The notes under the pieces are model-generated. The model was not told the origin of the DNA. It saw only the letters and a program-made list of their open reading frames with translations, and did not search any database. Positions 13,286 through 21,866 of a stretch of DNA of 36,038 bases are shown here, piece by piece. This stretch comes from a virus. Location of the stretch: IMG/VR virus record IMGVR_UViG_3300040801_003154, positions 1 to 36,038 of that record, one strand, 5' to 3'. Every line of letters starts with the position of its first letter. The first letter of the stretch is position 1. A program made the translations under genes and the position numbers.

Positions 13286-15261
13286 TAGCCGAGGCTTTGT
13301 TCAGTTTTACGAACAGCATTTAGTAAGATTTCCATCAGGGCATCTTCGATATTGGCAGCCGAATCCTGAATATTCTGGGTTACCAGGTTAATTCCACCTT
13401 CATTAAGCTTGTCAATGTTGACTGTAATGTTCCTAGTCTGTCCCGATCCGGAACCTATACCTACATTATTAGTTGGTGTAGTTGGTATTGGAGCCGTTGG
13501 AGTAAAGGAAGTAGTTGTATCGAGGACCCAACCTGTTGGATCAGGATCCGGTGCAGGGGTATTTAATTTTAGCTTTTCTCTCAACTCTTTAGTTTTATCA
13601 GCTGATTTTTCAAATCCCTTGTCAAATGAATCAAATAAATCAAAATTACTAAATGTAGACTTTAAACCATCCCAGGCATCGCCAATCGCATCAAAGTTCT
13701 TTGTTATTAATGCTGTGAATACTGAGGCTGCAAAATTTCCGATTTCACGTAACACTGGCATAAATTCCATAAATACATTTAATAGACCATCTACACTATG
13801 TCGAAAAAATCCCCATTCCTTATAAAGGATTATTGCGCCAGCAATAACAGCTGCAATCCAACCAACGATTGGAATGGAAAAGAAGGCAACCTTTACAGCG
13901 TTGAGTGCACCTGCCCATGAGAAGGTTGCCAACGATAACCCAGCCATCTTGATTGTTGCCATTACGGCATTGAACGATGCGATTGCAAAAGTTTGAACCA
14001 TATTCGCCTTTAATAAAACAAAAGCAACCCCCAGGCCTTCTATACCCCATCTAAAATACTTAATATTCTCAGTAATTGTATTGAACCCGGTTTTTAGAAA
14101 TTCTATCCCATTTGCCAAGGTTTCATTAAAAAACAGATGAACCTTCAGCTTTATAATATCCCATCTATCAATTATTGGTTTCAAAATTTCAGCGTATCGG
14201 TTTTGCTGATCAATTATCTTACCATGTAATTCTAGCATTTTCAGCTGTTGCAATTGGGCTCCCGTAAAGGATTCTTTAATCTTCTCCAAGCTGAGTTCGG
14301 TACCGCCTAGTTTTTCAAGGAACCTAAACCCGGCGTCCTCCCCTGCGCCACCAAACAGATTGGCCATAATAGTTTGTCGGGCTTGTGTACTTGCGCCTTT
14401 CATAGTTGCCACAACTTTACGAAGTCCATCAAAACTTGTCATGGTTCCGTTATCCAGTTGTTTAAGCATTTCTTTTCCGGATAAACCTATTCCTTTCAGC
14501 GCTTCATTTCCGGCAGGGGTCATTTCCTTCAAACGAAGTTTGAATTCTTTTATAGCATCCAAACCTTTGTCACCAAATACACCCTCCTTTTGCTGCATTA
14601 TGGCCAAGGCGGTAAACTGATCCATACTTAATCCGGCTTCTTTCATTTGCACCGAATATTCCTTAAACTGGTCAATATCGATTAAACCATTGGTGGCAAC
14701 CAGGGCGGTTTGCAATCCATTTATACTATCACCAACCTTTACACCCATCGATTCAAATTCCTTAGTCATGGTGTTTGCAGCCTGTGAAATTTGCTTTACA
14801 TCGGTACCAAATACCTTGTTAAGTGCCATGATCTGGGCGGTAGAATCTGCGGTGGCCTGTCCGGTTGTACCCAGGATGTTTTGAACCAAGGTCTGGTTTT
14901 TCTTTAACTCCCGGGTACTATCATTTAAATAATTGCCCAAACTAAACAATGCCACACCAAACCCGGCGACGGCAGCGGTACCGAGGACATAGGGGTTTGT
15001 CATCAACTCGGTAAAACGCCCGAGCATGGGGAACTGGGTTTCAATTGCATCGAACAATGCTATATTTTTTAGCTTAAAAGCGTCCAGGTTGGGCAATAGC
15101 CCACGAAACCCCGCTTTAAAGGATTGGAAATACTCCATGCTTTGGAGCTTCATTTGTTTTTGTAACTCCCTGATCCCTCCTAGTCGTTCTCTTAGGGCTT
15201 TAAGGGGAGACTGGAACCGGTCTTGGATATCAAAACGGATTCCTATGCGGATTCCTCTCAT
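13285..15261 (-). CDS. Tail tape measure protein
   Basis: This is a 658-residue protein. Residues 120-370 match the phage tail tape measure domain (LNKVFGTDVKQISQAANTMTKEF, GLIDIDQFKEYSVQMKEAGL, QKEGVFGDKGLDAIKEF, MANLFGGAGEDAG). Hydrophobic segments lie at about 90-110, 405-430 and 435-480, typical of proteins that help DNA cross the membrane. A Pro/Thr-rich segment and helical tail close it. In Mu the tape measure gene (gp42) follows the sheath, tube and chaperone genes; here it is on the opposite strand, among head genes. A 131-base gap with a hairpin separates it from the upstream minor head gene. Confidence 0.88.
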   Translation of the reverse strand: MRGIRIGIRFDIQDRFQSPLKALRERLGGIRELQKQMKLQSMEYFQSFKAGFRGLLPNLDAFKLKNIALFDAIETQFPMLGRFTELMTNPYVLGTAAVAGFGVALFSLGNYLNDSTRELKKNQTLVQNILGTTGQATADSTAQIMALNKVFGTDVKQISQAANTMTKEFESMGVKVGDSINGLQTALVATNGLIDIDQFKEYSVQMKEAGLSMDQFTALAIMQQKEGVFGDKGLDAIKEFKLRLKEMTPAGNEALKGIGLSGKEMLKQLDNGTMTSFDGLRKVVATMKGASTQARQTIMANLFGGAGEDAGFRFLEKLGGTELSLEKIKESFTGAQLQQLKMLELHGKIIDQQNRYAEILKPIIDRWDIIKLKVHLFFNETLANGIEFLKTGFNTITENIKYFRWGIEGLGVAFVLLKANMVQTFAIASFNAVMATIKMAGLSLATFSWAGALNAVKVAFFSIPIVGWIAAVIAGAIILYKEWGFFRHSVDGLLNVFMEFMPVLREIGNFAASVFTALITKNFDAIGDAWDGLKSTFSNFDLFDSFDKGFEKSADKTKELREKLKLNTPAPDPDPTGWVLDTTTSFTPTAPIPTTPTNNVGIGSGSGQTRNITVNIDKLNEGGINLVTQNIQDSAANIEDALMEILLNAVRKTEQSLG

Positions 15262-15343
15262 CTTTGTAACTTTGATTTTGATTAAACGTTGTTAGTATAT
15301 ATGTTTGGTTTAAATCGGTTTCGGTCGATTCCTCGCATAAATA

Positions 15344-15394
15344 AAACCCAGTCTCAGGGCCTCATCAGCTTAAGGGAGGCTGGGTTTCTTTTTT
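15344..15394. terminator. Bidirectional hairpin between minor head and tape measure genes
   Basis: AAACCCAGTCTC (15344-15355) pairs with GAGGCTGGGTTT (15376-15387), one T-G pair. T-rich sequence follows on the plus strand (CTTTTTT) and, more weakly, on the minus strand (TTTTATTTAT). The leftward operon must pass it to reach the tape measure gene, so it may attenuate expression of that low-copy protein. Confidence 0.6.
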
Positions 15395-16559
15395 ATATCC
15401 TATCCACATAGTGCAAAACACCCCGTCGGCGGTCTGTAAGGTTGTTTTTCTCTACATCGTAAATTGTCACAAACCTTAGTTGGTCATTATCTGGCTCAAC
15501 TACAACTACTACCGGGGTTTCGTTATAATACTTGATATAGCGGTAGGCAAAAGCTTTAGTCCGTTGTTTGCCCGAATGGTCATCGCTAAATATTTCGTCC
15601 GGCTGGGCTAATACGTCGAGTATACTTGGAGCCAGGTTAAAGCGTTTTACATGCTTTTTTGCTTCCTGGTCGAATACCACAGGTCGCTTGAGTACATCGG
15701 TAACTGAGAAAGATCCATCTGAACCTTTGTAATCCTTTTGCCACTTATCGAACAATTGATCCCATTCTGAACGATCCTTTAACCCAGGTTTAAGTGGGCT
15801 TAAAGTACCTTTTGAATAGATTTTATTCGGGTCTCGTAATCCGTAATCTTTAACTGCATCTAATCGGTTAAACTTCTTTTTATTGAAATAGCCGTGGTTC
15901 CTTTTGTATGCCATACCGTCAACCGATGGGTTCCCAAAGAATGGGGATTTTTTGCCTACGGCTTGTTTTGCCCGTTCAATAGCTTGCATTCTTGGGGTAC
16001 CACGCCCGCCACGTTCTTGCCTAATATCACATCTGCAATTATGGTCTATCGGTGGCCAATACTTAGTCCAAAACCGATCATTGGCCGGTAATTTGACACC
16101 ATCAAGCTTTTTATGGTCATCGCGGGTTCGTTCGTCGTTTACTGCATCCCAAACCAACATTTTAAAAACACCAGCCTGTTTTTGTACTTCTTGCCAACGC
16201 CTGGCCATTTGTCCGGAACTTACCACTGTATTATATTCAGTCTCCAGATAGTTGACATTATAAGTCTGGTTTAGCTTGTCTACCTGATCCATATATTCCT
16301 CAAAGGTTCGGATCTTGTCTTTATCTACTACCAGGTTGCTTAGCTCCTTTAATTGGACTAAACTTTTTGCATGGCTAAACGCAAATACATTCGCACGGAT
16401 AAAGCTGATCGCTGCATAATCCGGTTTTTCATATTGGATCAACGGCTGTTCAAATCCACCCATCAGTAGTTTGGCGGTTTCCAGTGTAAGATTGGTCAAA
16501 CGGGTTCCCACGTCATTTTTCCAAAACCCGGTGGCCAGGTCTTTCAAAGCTTTTACCAC
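15393..16559 (-). CDS. Minor head protein, MuF/SPP1 gp7-like
   Basis: This is a 388-residue protein. The MuF signature lies at 138-179: DAVNDERTRDDHKKLDGVK, FWTKYWPP, HNCRCDIR. MuF proteins sit near the portal and are needed for head assembly or DNA delivery. The C-terminal 130 residues past the signature are longer than a minimal MuF domain and include beta strands (PVVVVVEPDNDQLRFVTIYDVEK); MuF proteins often carry extra domains there, sometimes toxins or ADP-ribosyltransferases, but I see no catalytic motif. It follows the portal gene, as in Mu. Confidence 0.85.
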   Translation of the reverse strand: MVKALKDLATGFWKNDVGTRLTNLTLETAKLLMGGFEQPLIQYEKPDYAAISFIRANVFAFSHAKSLVQLKELSNLVVDKDKIRTFEEYMDQVDKLNQTYNVNYLETEYNTVVSSGQMARRWQEVQKQAGVFKMLVWDAVNDERTRDDHKKLDGVKLPANDRFWTKYWPPIDHNCRCDIRQERGGRGTPRMQAIERAKQAVGKKSPFFGNPSVDGMAYKRNHGYFNKKKFNRLDAVKDYGLRDPNKIYSKGTLSPLKPGLKDRSEWDQLFDKWQKDYKGSDGSFSVTDVLKRPVVFDQEAKKHVKRFNLAPSILDVLAQPDEIFSDDHSGKQRTKAFAYRYIKYYNETPVVVVVEPDNDQLRFVTIYDVEKNNLTDRRRGVLHYVDRI

Positions 16560-16647
16560 CGGGTTGTTTTTTAGGGATGCTGTCGGGTGGTCGTGGTCAT
16601 GGACGCAGCTTATACTATTATATATAGTATCGCAATAATCACGGATG

Positions 16648-16676
16648 GCCCTGGGATCGATATCAGATCCCAGGGC
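16648..16676. terminator. Perfect 11-bp hairpin between portal and minor head genes
   Basis: GCCCTGGGATC (16648-16658) pairs perfectly with GATCCCAGGGC (16666-16676) around GATATCA and reaches the portal stop codon. There is no T-tract on the minus strand, so an mRNA-stabilising or processing hairpin is more likely than a terminator. The GCCCTGG core also occurs in the hairpin at 22881-22903. Confidence 0.55.
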
Positions 16677-17923
16677 TATTGCTTTGGGGCATCTTCCTTT
16701 TCTTCAGGTTGGGCAAACCCTCCAAATTGCTTACGACCATTTACAGGTGTGCCGTAAGTTTCCTCTATATAGTCGGGATCAATCTCAAAGTCCTGGCTGA
16801 TCCACTGGTCAATCGCTAACTGGCTATCGGCTAATTTCAGTTTAGAACTCATATTGAACCTTACACCTTTGCCTTGTAATGGATAGCCCCATTCGGTCAA
16901 GAAAGGAAAGATCCGGTCGTTCCATATATGCTCACAAAAACGAACATCGGATTTTAGCAAATCATTTTTACTACGTTCGTGGACTTCGGCAGATCCTACC
17001 AGTGCCTTTTCGTCGGTATTTCCGGTTCCACCTAAAAAGAGCTTACTATTTTGTTCATCGGCAAACTTTGCAGCCTGGTGGAAAAGGTTATAAACGTCCG
17101 TGTTTTTCATTTCATGGACATTTAAGTCAGTCCCTTCAGGAAATACGCCTCCCAGGTTTGAAGATATGGAGCGAATGTTTTCTTCTATTTTGTCCCAAAC
17201 CTTATCGTCCCGGCTGGTAGTGGTTGCCGTTACCGGAGGGATTCCAAATATGTCCTGGTAACGTGACCAATGGTTAATGGCATACTTTTTAAATATGGTC
17301 ATCCTACTAGCCTGTTGTAACAAGCCGAGCTCCTGTGTATCGATAAGGATATAAAAACGGTTGTAGGGGTCATCATCAAGATAAACCATGTCATCACCAT
17401 CCACATCTGGACGCACGGCACAGAACTCCGGGACTACATGTTCGCGTGGGAAACAAGAAACCTCACCGACCTTCCAGGCTGTTTCAGATCCATCTTTAAG
17501 AAAGTCGAATTTTAGTAAGGTATAACCGTAGGCAATTGATTCAAGGATCAGGCGGTTTGTTTTGTAAAACCAGATCTTATTAATTAATGGGGTCAGGTCT
17601 TCATCAACTTCTCCGGAGTCCAGGTCAAATATTTCAGCGGGCAAATTCTGAAGGTTGAGAAAACGGGTTTGCAATACGGTTTGCAGGTGAGGGTCTAATA
17701 ACGCATCGGAATAAACATCCATCAGTTCTACCCGGCTGGGGCGTTCGATATCTATTGCATAATGATGCGCCTGTCTCCAGGTCTTTACTTCAACCCTACT
17801 CAATACCTTTTGGTACTTCATCAGCTTTATAAAAGCTTCGTTTTTGACTGACTTCGAAATTTGCGCCCTAAGCGTTTCTTTCCTGATTGCGTAGTTATAG
17901 ACTAGTTTGTCAATTGCGTTCAT
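16676..17923 (-). CDS. Portal protein, Mu gp29-like (DUF935)
   Basis: This is a 415-residue protein. It has the family pattern of SRVELMDVYSDALLDPHLQTVLQTR near 58-82, GYTLLKFDFL around 137, and a late segment LFLGGTGNTDEKALVGSAEVHERSKNDLLKSDVRFCEHIWNDRIFPFL (about 307-355). Portals form the dodecameric ring through which DNA enters and leaves the head. Mu gp29 is 512 residues, so this one is somewhat short, as is common in Bacteroidota relatives. It lies between the gp36-like and MuF genes. Confidence 0.87.
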   Translation of the reverse strand: MNAIDKLVYNYAIRKETLRAQISKSVKNEAFIKLMKYQKVLSRVEVKTWRQAHHYAIDIERPSRVELMDVYSDALLDPHLQTVLQTRFLNLQNLPAEIFDLDSGEVDEDLTPLINKIWFYKTNRLILESIAYGYTLLKFDFLKDGSETAWKVGEVSCFPREHVVPEFCAVRPDVDGDDMVYLDDDPYNRFYILIDTQELGLLQQASRMTIFKKYAINHWSRYQDIFGIPPVTATTTSRDDKVWDKIEENIRSISSNLGGVFPEGTDLNVHEMKNTDVYNLFHQAAKFADEQNSKLFLGGTGNTDEKALVGSAEVHERSKNDLLKSDVRFCEHIWNDRIFPFLTEWGYPLQGKGVRFNMSSKLKLADSQLAIDQWISQDFEIDPDYIEETYGTPVNGRKQFGGFAQPEEKEDAPKQ

Positions 17924-17975
17924 TTAAACCAACTTTAAACCGGGTTCACGGCGATGTTTTACACTAAATGGGAGC

Positions 17976-18428
17976 TTAGTAATAATGTGAGTCAGGAAAG
18001 CCGCTCCACATGCGCAATCCCAAGTTATTTTCAGTACCAAGGTTACCTTCCTTTTTTGGCCAGTCCGGACTAATCAAATCCTGTTGGACATCACGGAAAA
18101 AGTCACGGGCTTCTTTATACTGTTCGAACCGGTCCTCTGGCACTTGCCTCTTGGCAATCCGGGTGAAAAGGTTGTACAAAACGAAGTAGATACAATACTC
18201 CACCAGCGTTTCGTCCCGGATATCATTGTCGGTTCCTGCGTCAGTATCCAATACAGGTACAAACATTTGATCTACATCGTAGCGTGCAGATACAAACTTT
18301 TTTACTTTACCGATGGCCATCCGTTCAGCTGTTTTGAGTGTATCGGCATCGCCACCGGTTATAAAATTCAATTCTTCGTCATTGATCACAGTCCTGTAAT
18401 CAATGTCATGGATAAATTTTGTTGCCAT
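17976..18428 (-). CDS. Mu gp36-like protein (DUF1320)
   Basis: This is a 150-residue protein with the gp36 pattern: FIHDIDYRTVINDEELNFITGGD, AERMAIGKVKKFVSARYDVDQMF, DIRDETLVEYCIYFVLYNLFTRI, VPEDRFEQYKEARDFF. It is a probable head-completion or connector protein. In Mu, gp36 follows the major capsid; here it lies between large terminase and portal, two bases after the terminase stop, so the order is shuffled. Confidence 0.8.
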   Translation of the reverse strand: MATKFIHDIDYRTVINDEELNFITGGDADTLKTAERMAIGKVKKFVSARYDVDQMFVPVLDTDAGTDNDIRDETLVEYCIYFVLYNLFTRIAKRQVPEDRFEQYKEARDFFRDVQQDLISPDWPKKEGNLGTENNLGLRMWSGFPDSHYY

Positions 18429-18430
18429 GT

Positions 18431-19963
18431 TTAGTCTACAAATTCTGTTTTCCTTTCGATAGTCCTGATCCGGTCTAGGTTGTTAGCACCTAAACGGCGC
18501 AATTGAAAAATTCCACCTTCAATTGAATCGGGCGGGTCATCGGGTGCACCGCTACCTTTTTCGAAGGCCAATAAGCAATCTTTAAGGGTGAGAAAGTCAG
18601 GATCCTTTTTCTTTTTGGCATTGAACCACAGATACCCACGTTGAAAAATGGGAACCATGTTTTCTATACGGTCAAACTTGGGTCCTTTGCTCCTTTTGTC
18701 CGCACGAATGGGTAAGTAGTAACCGCGAACGTCCCCTTCCTCATCAAAATCGTTCAGGAACATTTCCTGGATAAAGTTGGCTTCGATGTAGTAGACTACA
18801 TCCAGCCCTCGCAGCTTGTCTTCGTACAAATCATACACCCAGCGCACAAGGTTAGTAGTTGATGTCTGGCGGTTGAAAAATTCCAAAACGTGGATCTCCC
18901 TTCCTTTCTGGCCTAATAGGTGGATTGATTTAAGGTCTCCGGTGTCTGTATAGCTTAAGTCACCGTACATTAATAAGCGGTCGTAATCCTGATAAGGTAG
19001 CGGATCTGCAAACCTGATCCATTCTGGCTTAAAGATATATCCGTCCTCTATCGGGTTGTTCATGTATTCCCGTTCCCAGACCCGGTAAGTTTTATTCTCC
19101 TTTTTCTTTTTCCAGTATGAATCGGAGTAACGTTCAGGCCAGGTAGATTTACCTTTTTTGTTTACAGCGTTTACAATAGAAAGTTTGGTCGATGGCTTTT
19201 TACCAATCTCATCAATAACGGTGTCAAGTACCCCACCTTTTACCTTTCTATTGTTATTGATCACCAACCTTTGGCGTTCGAAGTTCATGGCCTCCGATAA
19301 GTTAGAGATGATATTGTCAACTGCTTCCCGTACAATTACCTTGTTCCTGGCTTTTTTACGGTTGTCAACATCATCCACCGAGCAATAGTCGGGTCGGTTT
19401 GCTCCTTCACGTAACCCGGCAGGATCTTGTATGTATGATAAAGATTCAAAAGCTACACCTTTAGTAGTTACAAAAGAACCTTCCGCCCAATCGCCGTGAG
19501 AAAACTGTTTACCAAAATCATTAATGATCCTTTGGTTTTTCTGCAATTGTGCCTGTGCATCTTTTAAAAGACGGGATGCCTTCTTTTCATTGAATCCCAT
19601 CACTATCATAAACCAGACTTCATCGTTGAACATAAGATGAAGCGGATAGCCCATATTCCCATGTGTCGATTTAGCCGATTGACGATGGTGGACCTGCAAT
19701 AAAGTTGTTATCCGGTTATTGTGCAGGTGTACCGCATTCTTTACCTGATATTTGGCGCAATGAGTCCGGCCATTATCACAATAATGTGGGAAGTAGTACA
19801 TAAAAAACTCCCCATAATTTTCAGGTTTTAGCAAATGGGCTACCCTTTCTTTTCGCTCATCTTTGGATTCATACAATTTGTGTGAGGTGGATTTTTGAAC
19901 CAATTCACAATACTTCAACCACTTATCGTACTCCTCCTGTGAAATGCCTTTGATCCTAGCCAT
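18431..19963 (-). CDS. Terminase large subunit, Mu gp28-like
   Basis: This is a 510-residue protein. The ATPase half has TTLLQVHHRQSAKSTHG with an atypical Walker A (HRQSAKST, Lys98), and Walker B YCSVDDVD (193-200). The nuclease half begins near 330 with LLMYGDLSYTD (Asp335) and has YYIEANF around 395. It cuts and pumps DNA into the head; Mu-type phages package headful from the host-flanking DNA. It overlaps the small subunit gene by 8 bases. Confidence 0.88.
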   Translation of the reverse strand: MARIKGISQEEYDKWLKYCELVQKSTSHKLYESKDERKERVAHLLKPENYGEFFMYYFPHYCDNGRTHCAKYQVKNAVHLHNNRITTLLQVHHRQSAKSTHGNMGYPLHLMFNDEVWFMIVMGFNEKKASRLLKDAQAQLQKNQRIINDFGKQFSHGDWAEGSFVTTKGVAFESLSYIQDPAGLREGANRPDYCSVDDVDNRKKARNKVIVREAVDNIISNLSEAMNFERQRLVINNNRKVKGGVLDTVIDEIGKKPSTKLSIVNAVNKKGKSTWPERYSDSYWKKKKENKTYRVWEREYMNNPIEDGYIFKPEWIRFADPLPYQDYDRLLMYGDLSYTDTGDLKSIHLLGQKGREIHVLEFFNRQTSTTNLVRWVYDLYEDKLRGLDVVYYIEANFIQEMFLNDFDEEGDVRGYYLPIRADKRSKGPKFDRIENMVPIFQRGYLWFNAKKKKDPDFLTLKDCLLAFEKGSGAPDDPPDSIEGGIFQLRRLGANNLDRIRTIERKTEFVD

Positions 19964-20438
19964 TGATTTTTGTGTTTATAAAGTCCTTCATAAACAGGTT
20001 TAAGAGCTTGGCACTTTCCAGACCGTTCACGGTTTTGGAACCGGCATCAGTAGTGCAGGATTTTTCAACGTTACTAATGGAAAAAAGGTAATCGGTAAAT
20101 TCCTGAAATACCTCTATATAATTAAAGAGGTAAAGTTCCTTGCCCCGGAGCTTTTCTATTGCAGCTGCAATCTTTGCGATCTTGTCTGCGTTATCGACCA
20201 TTTTTTTTCCATCGTCTTCGGTCGACAGGTCATATAACCGCTGGTTTAGTGCCGATATAATCTTAGGGGTAGTTATAGAAGCTTGTTTCTTTTCTTCTTC
20301 CCAATTGCCTTTATCAGCCCAATCGCGTAGGGTTTTATCTGTGATCCCGCACATATCACAGATTTCCGATTTGTTGAAATTACTGTAAACGTAAAGGTCA
20401 TGCGCCTTTGGTTTTACGTGGTCTTTTGAATGCGCCAT
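19956..20438 (-). CDS. Terminase small subunit
   Basis: This is a 160-residue protein. The N-terminal helix-turn-helix at about 20-50 (FNKSEICDMCGITDKTLRDWADKGNWEEEK) is typical of small terminase subunits (gp27-type), followed by helices for oligomerisation. The frame is open from ATG 20453, but a TTCTTTTG promoter-like box lies at 20449-20442 (minus strand), which would put transcription start at or next to ATG 20438; that start, perhaps leaderless, is preferred. First gene of the leftward late operon. Confidence 0.75.
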   Translation of the reverse strand: MAHSKDHVKPKAHDLYVYSNFNKSEICDMCGITDKTLRDWADKGNWEEEKKQASITTPKIISALNQRLYDLSTEDDGKKMVDNADKIAKIAAAIEKLRGKELYLFNYIEVFQEFTDYLFSISNVEKSCTTDAGSKTVNGLESAKLLNLFMKDFINTKING

Positions 20439-20441
20439 GAC

Positions 20442-20572
20442 CAAAAGAAGCATTTTTTAGCCCAATTTTCTTCACGAAAAAACCTTAATGGCGTGAATCT
20501 CGCCATCATGGCGTGAAACTCGCCATTAAGGGAAATCCGATTTGCTACAGCTCAATTAAAAGGGTTCTTTTG
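20442..20572. promoter_or_regulatory. Divergent late control region with double palindrome
   Basis: A 49-bp palindrome spans 20483-20531. It holds two tandem dyads, ATGGCG-N7-CGCCAT (20488-20506 and 20508-20526), which differ at one spacer base, enclosed by CCTTA and TAAGG. Identical TTCTTTTG boxes lie 33 bases outside each edge: 20565-20572 on the plus strand and 20449-20442 on the minus strand. They resemble TAnnTTTG with the A replaced by T. On the right TTTG at 20541-20544 gives a 20-base -33/-7 spacer; the left has no clear -33 box. The symmetry and weak boxes suggest an activator-dependent switch for both late operons. Confidence 0.7.
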
Positions 20573-20615
20573 AAACTCATGACACCGGCGACGGTAGGAA
20601 AAATCTAAAAGGCAA

Positions 20616-21809
20616 ATGGGCTGGACAGGAGAAATTTTAGCTAAAAAAGAAAGAAAGGCCGAGTGGCGGTTGATCGGGAGTATTTCCACTTGGGGCGATA
20701 TAAACCCCAAGGAATTCAACCGCGATATCTCCAAACTCGAGGCTTCCAACGATGAGGCTGAATTGATTATCCATTGCCCAGGGGGGAGCGTGTTCGATGG
20801 TTTGCAGATCTTCAACCGGATGAACTCGAGCAAACTCTTGATCAACACCAATGTAGAAGGACTGGCTGCAAGTATGGGTAGTGTACTTGCTATGGCCGGC
20901 ACCCACCGAAAAATGGCCTCGACTGCCCGCATAATGATCCATCAAGGTACGCTTTATACCAAAGGGTCAGGCAACGAACTAATAGAACAAGGCAAGCGGC
21001 TCAACCAGATAAACGAGACCCTTGCGGAGATTTATGCCGAGGCCATTTCCCATAAACATCCCGAACGGGACAAAAAATGGGTATTGGAAAACTGGATGGT
21101 GGATGGAAAGGACAAATGGTTTACGGCCACCCAGGCTTTGGAGGCTGGATTGGTACACGAAGTGTACACAGGGAAATTAAAGGATATCCCTGTAAAGGCC
21201 AGCTTCGATGAGGTAGTTGCTTTTTATGATAATTCCTTAGTTGCCTTAGCACAAAAAAACGAGGGCAAAGAACAGCCCAAAGGTCAAAATGACAATCAAA
21301 TGAAAAAAGAACAACTGTTGTTGATGCTGGCCGGGCTTGGCATCACCTTCGAAAATGTGACGGCAGAATCGGACGATGATGCTTTTAATTCTGCCTTAAA
21401 AGGCAAGATTGCCGAATTACAAGCCAAGGCCAAAAACACCCAGGCACTACAGGCGCGAATTGACGAACTGGAAGGTAACCAGCTTGAAGATGAGCTAGAC
21501 AAAGCGGTTTTAGCCGGGAAAATTTCCGAAACCCAAAAAGGCCACTATCAAAAAATGGCGGATTCTATGGGAAAGGATGCCGTGGTTGCTGCACTTCAGG
21601 AAATCAATGTGCCTTCAGCGGACATCCCCACCAAAAAAAGGATTCCAAAACAAACGGATAGCCCAATTGCAGCCGGGCGTGAAAAATGGAACCTACAGGC
21701 GTGGGAAAAGCACGATCCTGAAGGTTTGGAGAAACTTATTGAGGAAGATGAGCAGGCCTACCAAGCTTTATTGGATAGTTACGATCCCGAGGCCGAACCT
21801 ACCAAATAA
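20616..21809 (+). CDS. Head maturation protease (ClpP-type) fused to scaffold, Mu gpI-like
   Basis: This is a 397-residue protein. Residues 15-195 are a ClpP/S49-type protease: IIHCPGGSVFDGLQIFNRM, Ser86 in GLAASMGSVLAMAG, His109 in ARIMIHQG, and an Asp around 163-166 before EAGLVHEV. Residues 230-340 are a coiled-coil scaffold segment (IAELQAKAKNTQALQARIDELEG). Family members cleave scaffold and capsid during head assembly. An in-frame ATG at 21300 (Met229, MKKEQLLLMLAG) lies just after the protease and could start a separate scaffold, as Mu gene Z starts inside gene I. First gene of the rightward late operon. Confidence 0.85.
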   Translation: MGWTGEILAKKERKAEWRLIGSISTWGDINPKEFNRDISKLEASNDEAELIIHCPGGSVFDGLQIFNRMNSSKLLINTNVEGLAASMGSVLAMAGTHRKMASTARIMIHQGTLYTKGSGNELIEQGKRLNQINETLAEIYAEAISHKHPERDKKWVLENWMVDGKDKWFTATQALEAGLVHEVYTGKLKDIPVKASFDEVVAFYDNSLVALAQKNEGKEQPKGQNDNQMKKEQLLLMLAGLGITFENVTAESDDDAFNSALKGKIAELQAKAKNTQALQARIDELEGNQLEDELDKAVLAGKISETQKGHYQKMADSMGKDAVVAALQEINVPSADIPTKKRIPKQTDSPIAAGREKWNLQAWEKHDPEGLEKLIEEDEQAYQALLDSYDPEAEPTK

Positions 21810-21866
21810 ACACCACTGCGAAACGATAGAGTAAACCAATTTTAAAACGTTTTTTATTCAAAATAC

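Noticed and set aside
12899-13288. 129-codon rightward ORF opposite the gpG-like gene
   Set aside because: It is a shadow of a strongly supported gene on the other strand; the Cys/Tyr/Phe-rich product arises from the reversed Lys/Arg codons.
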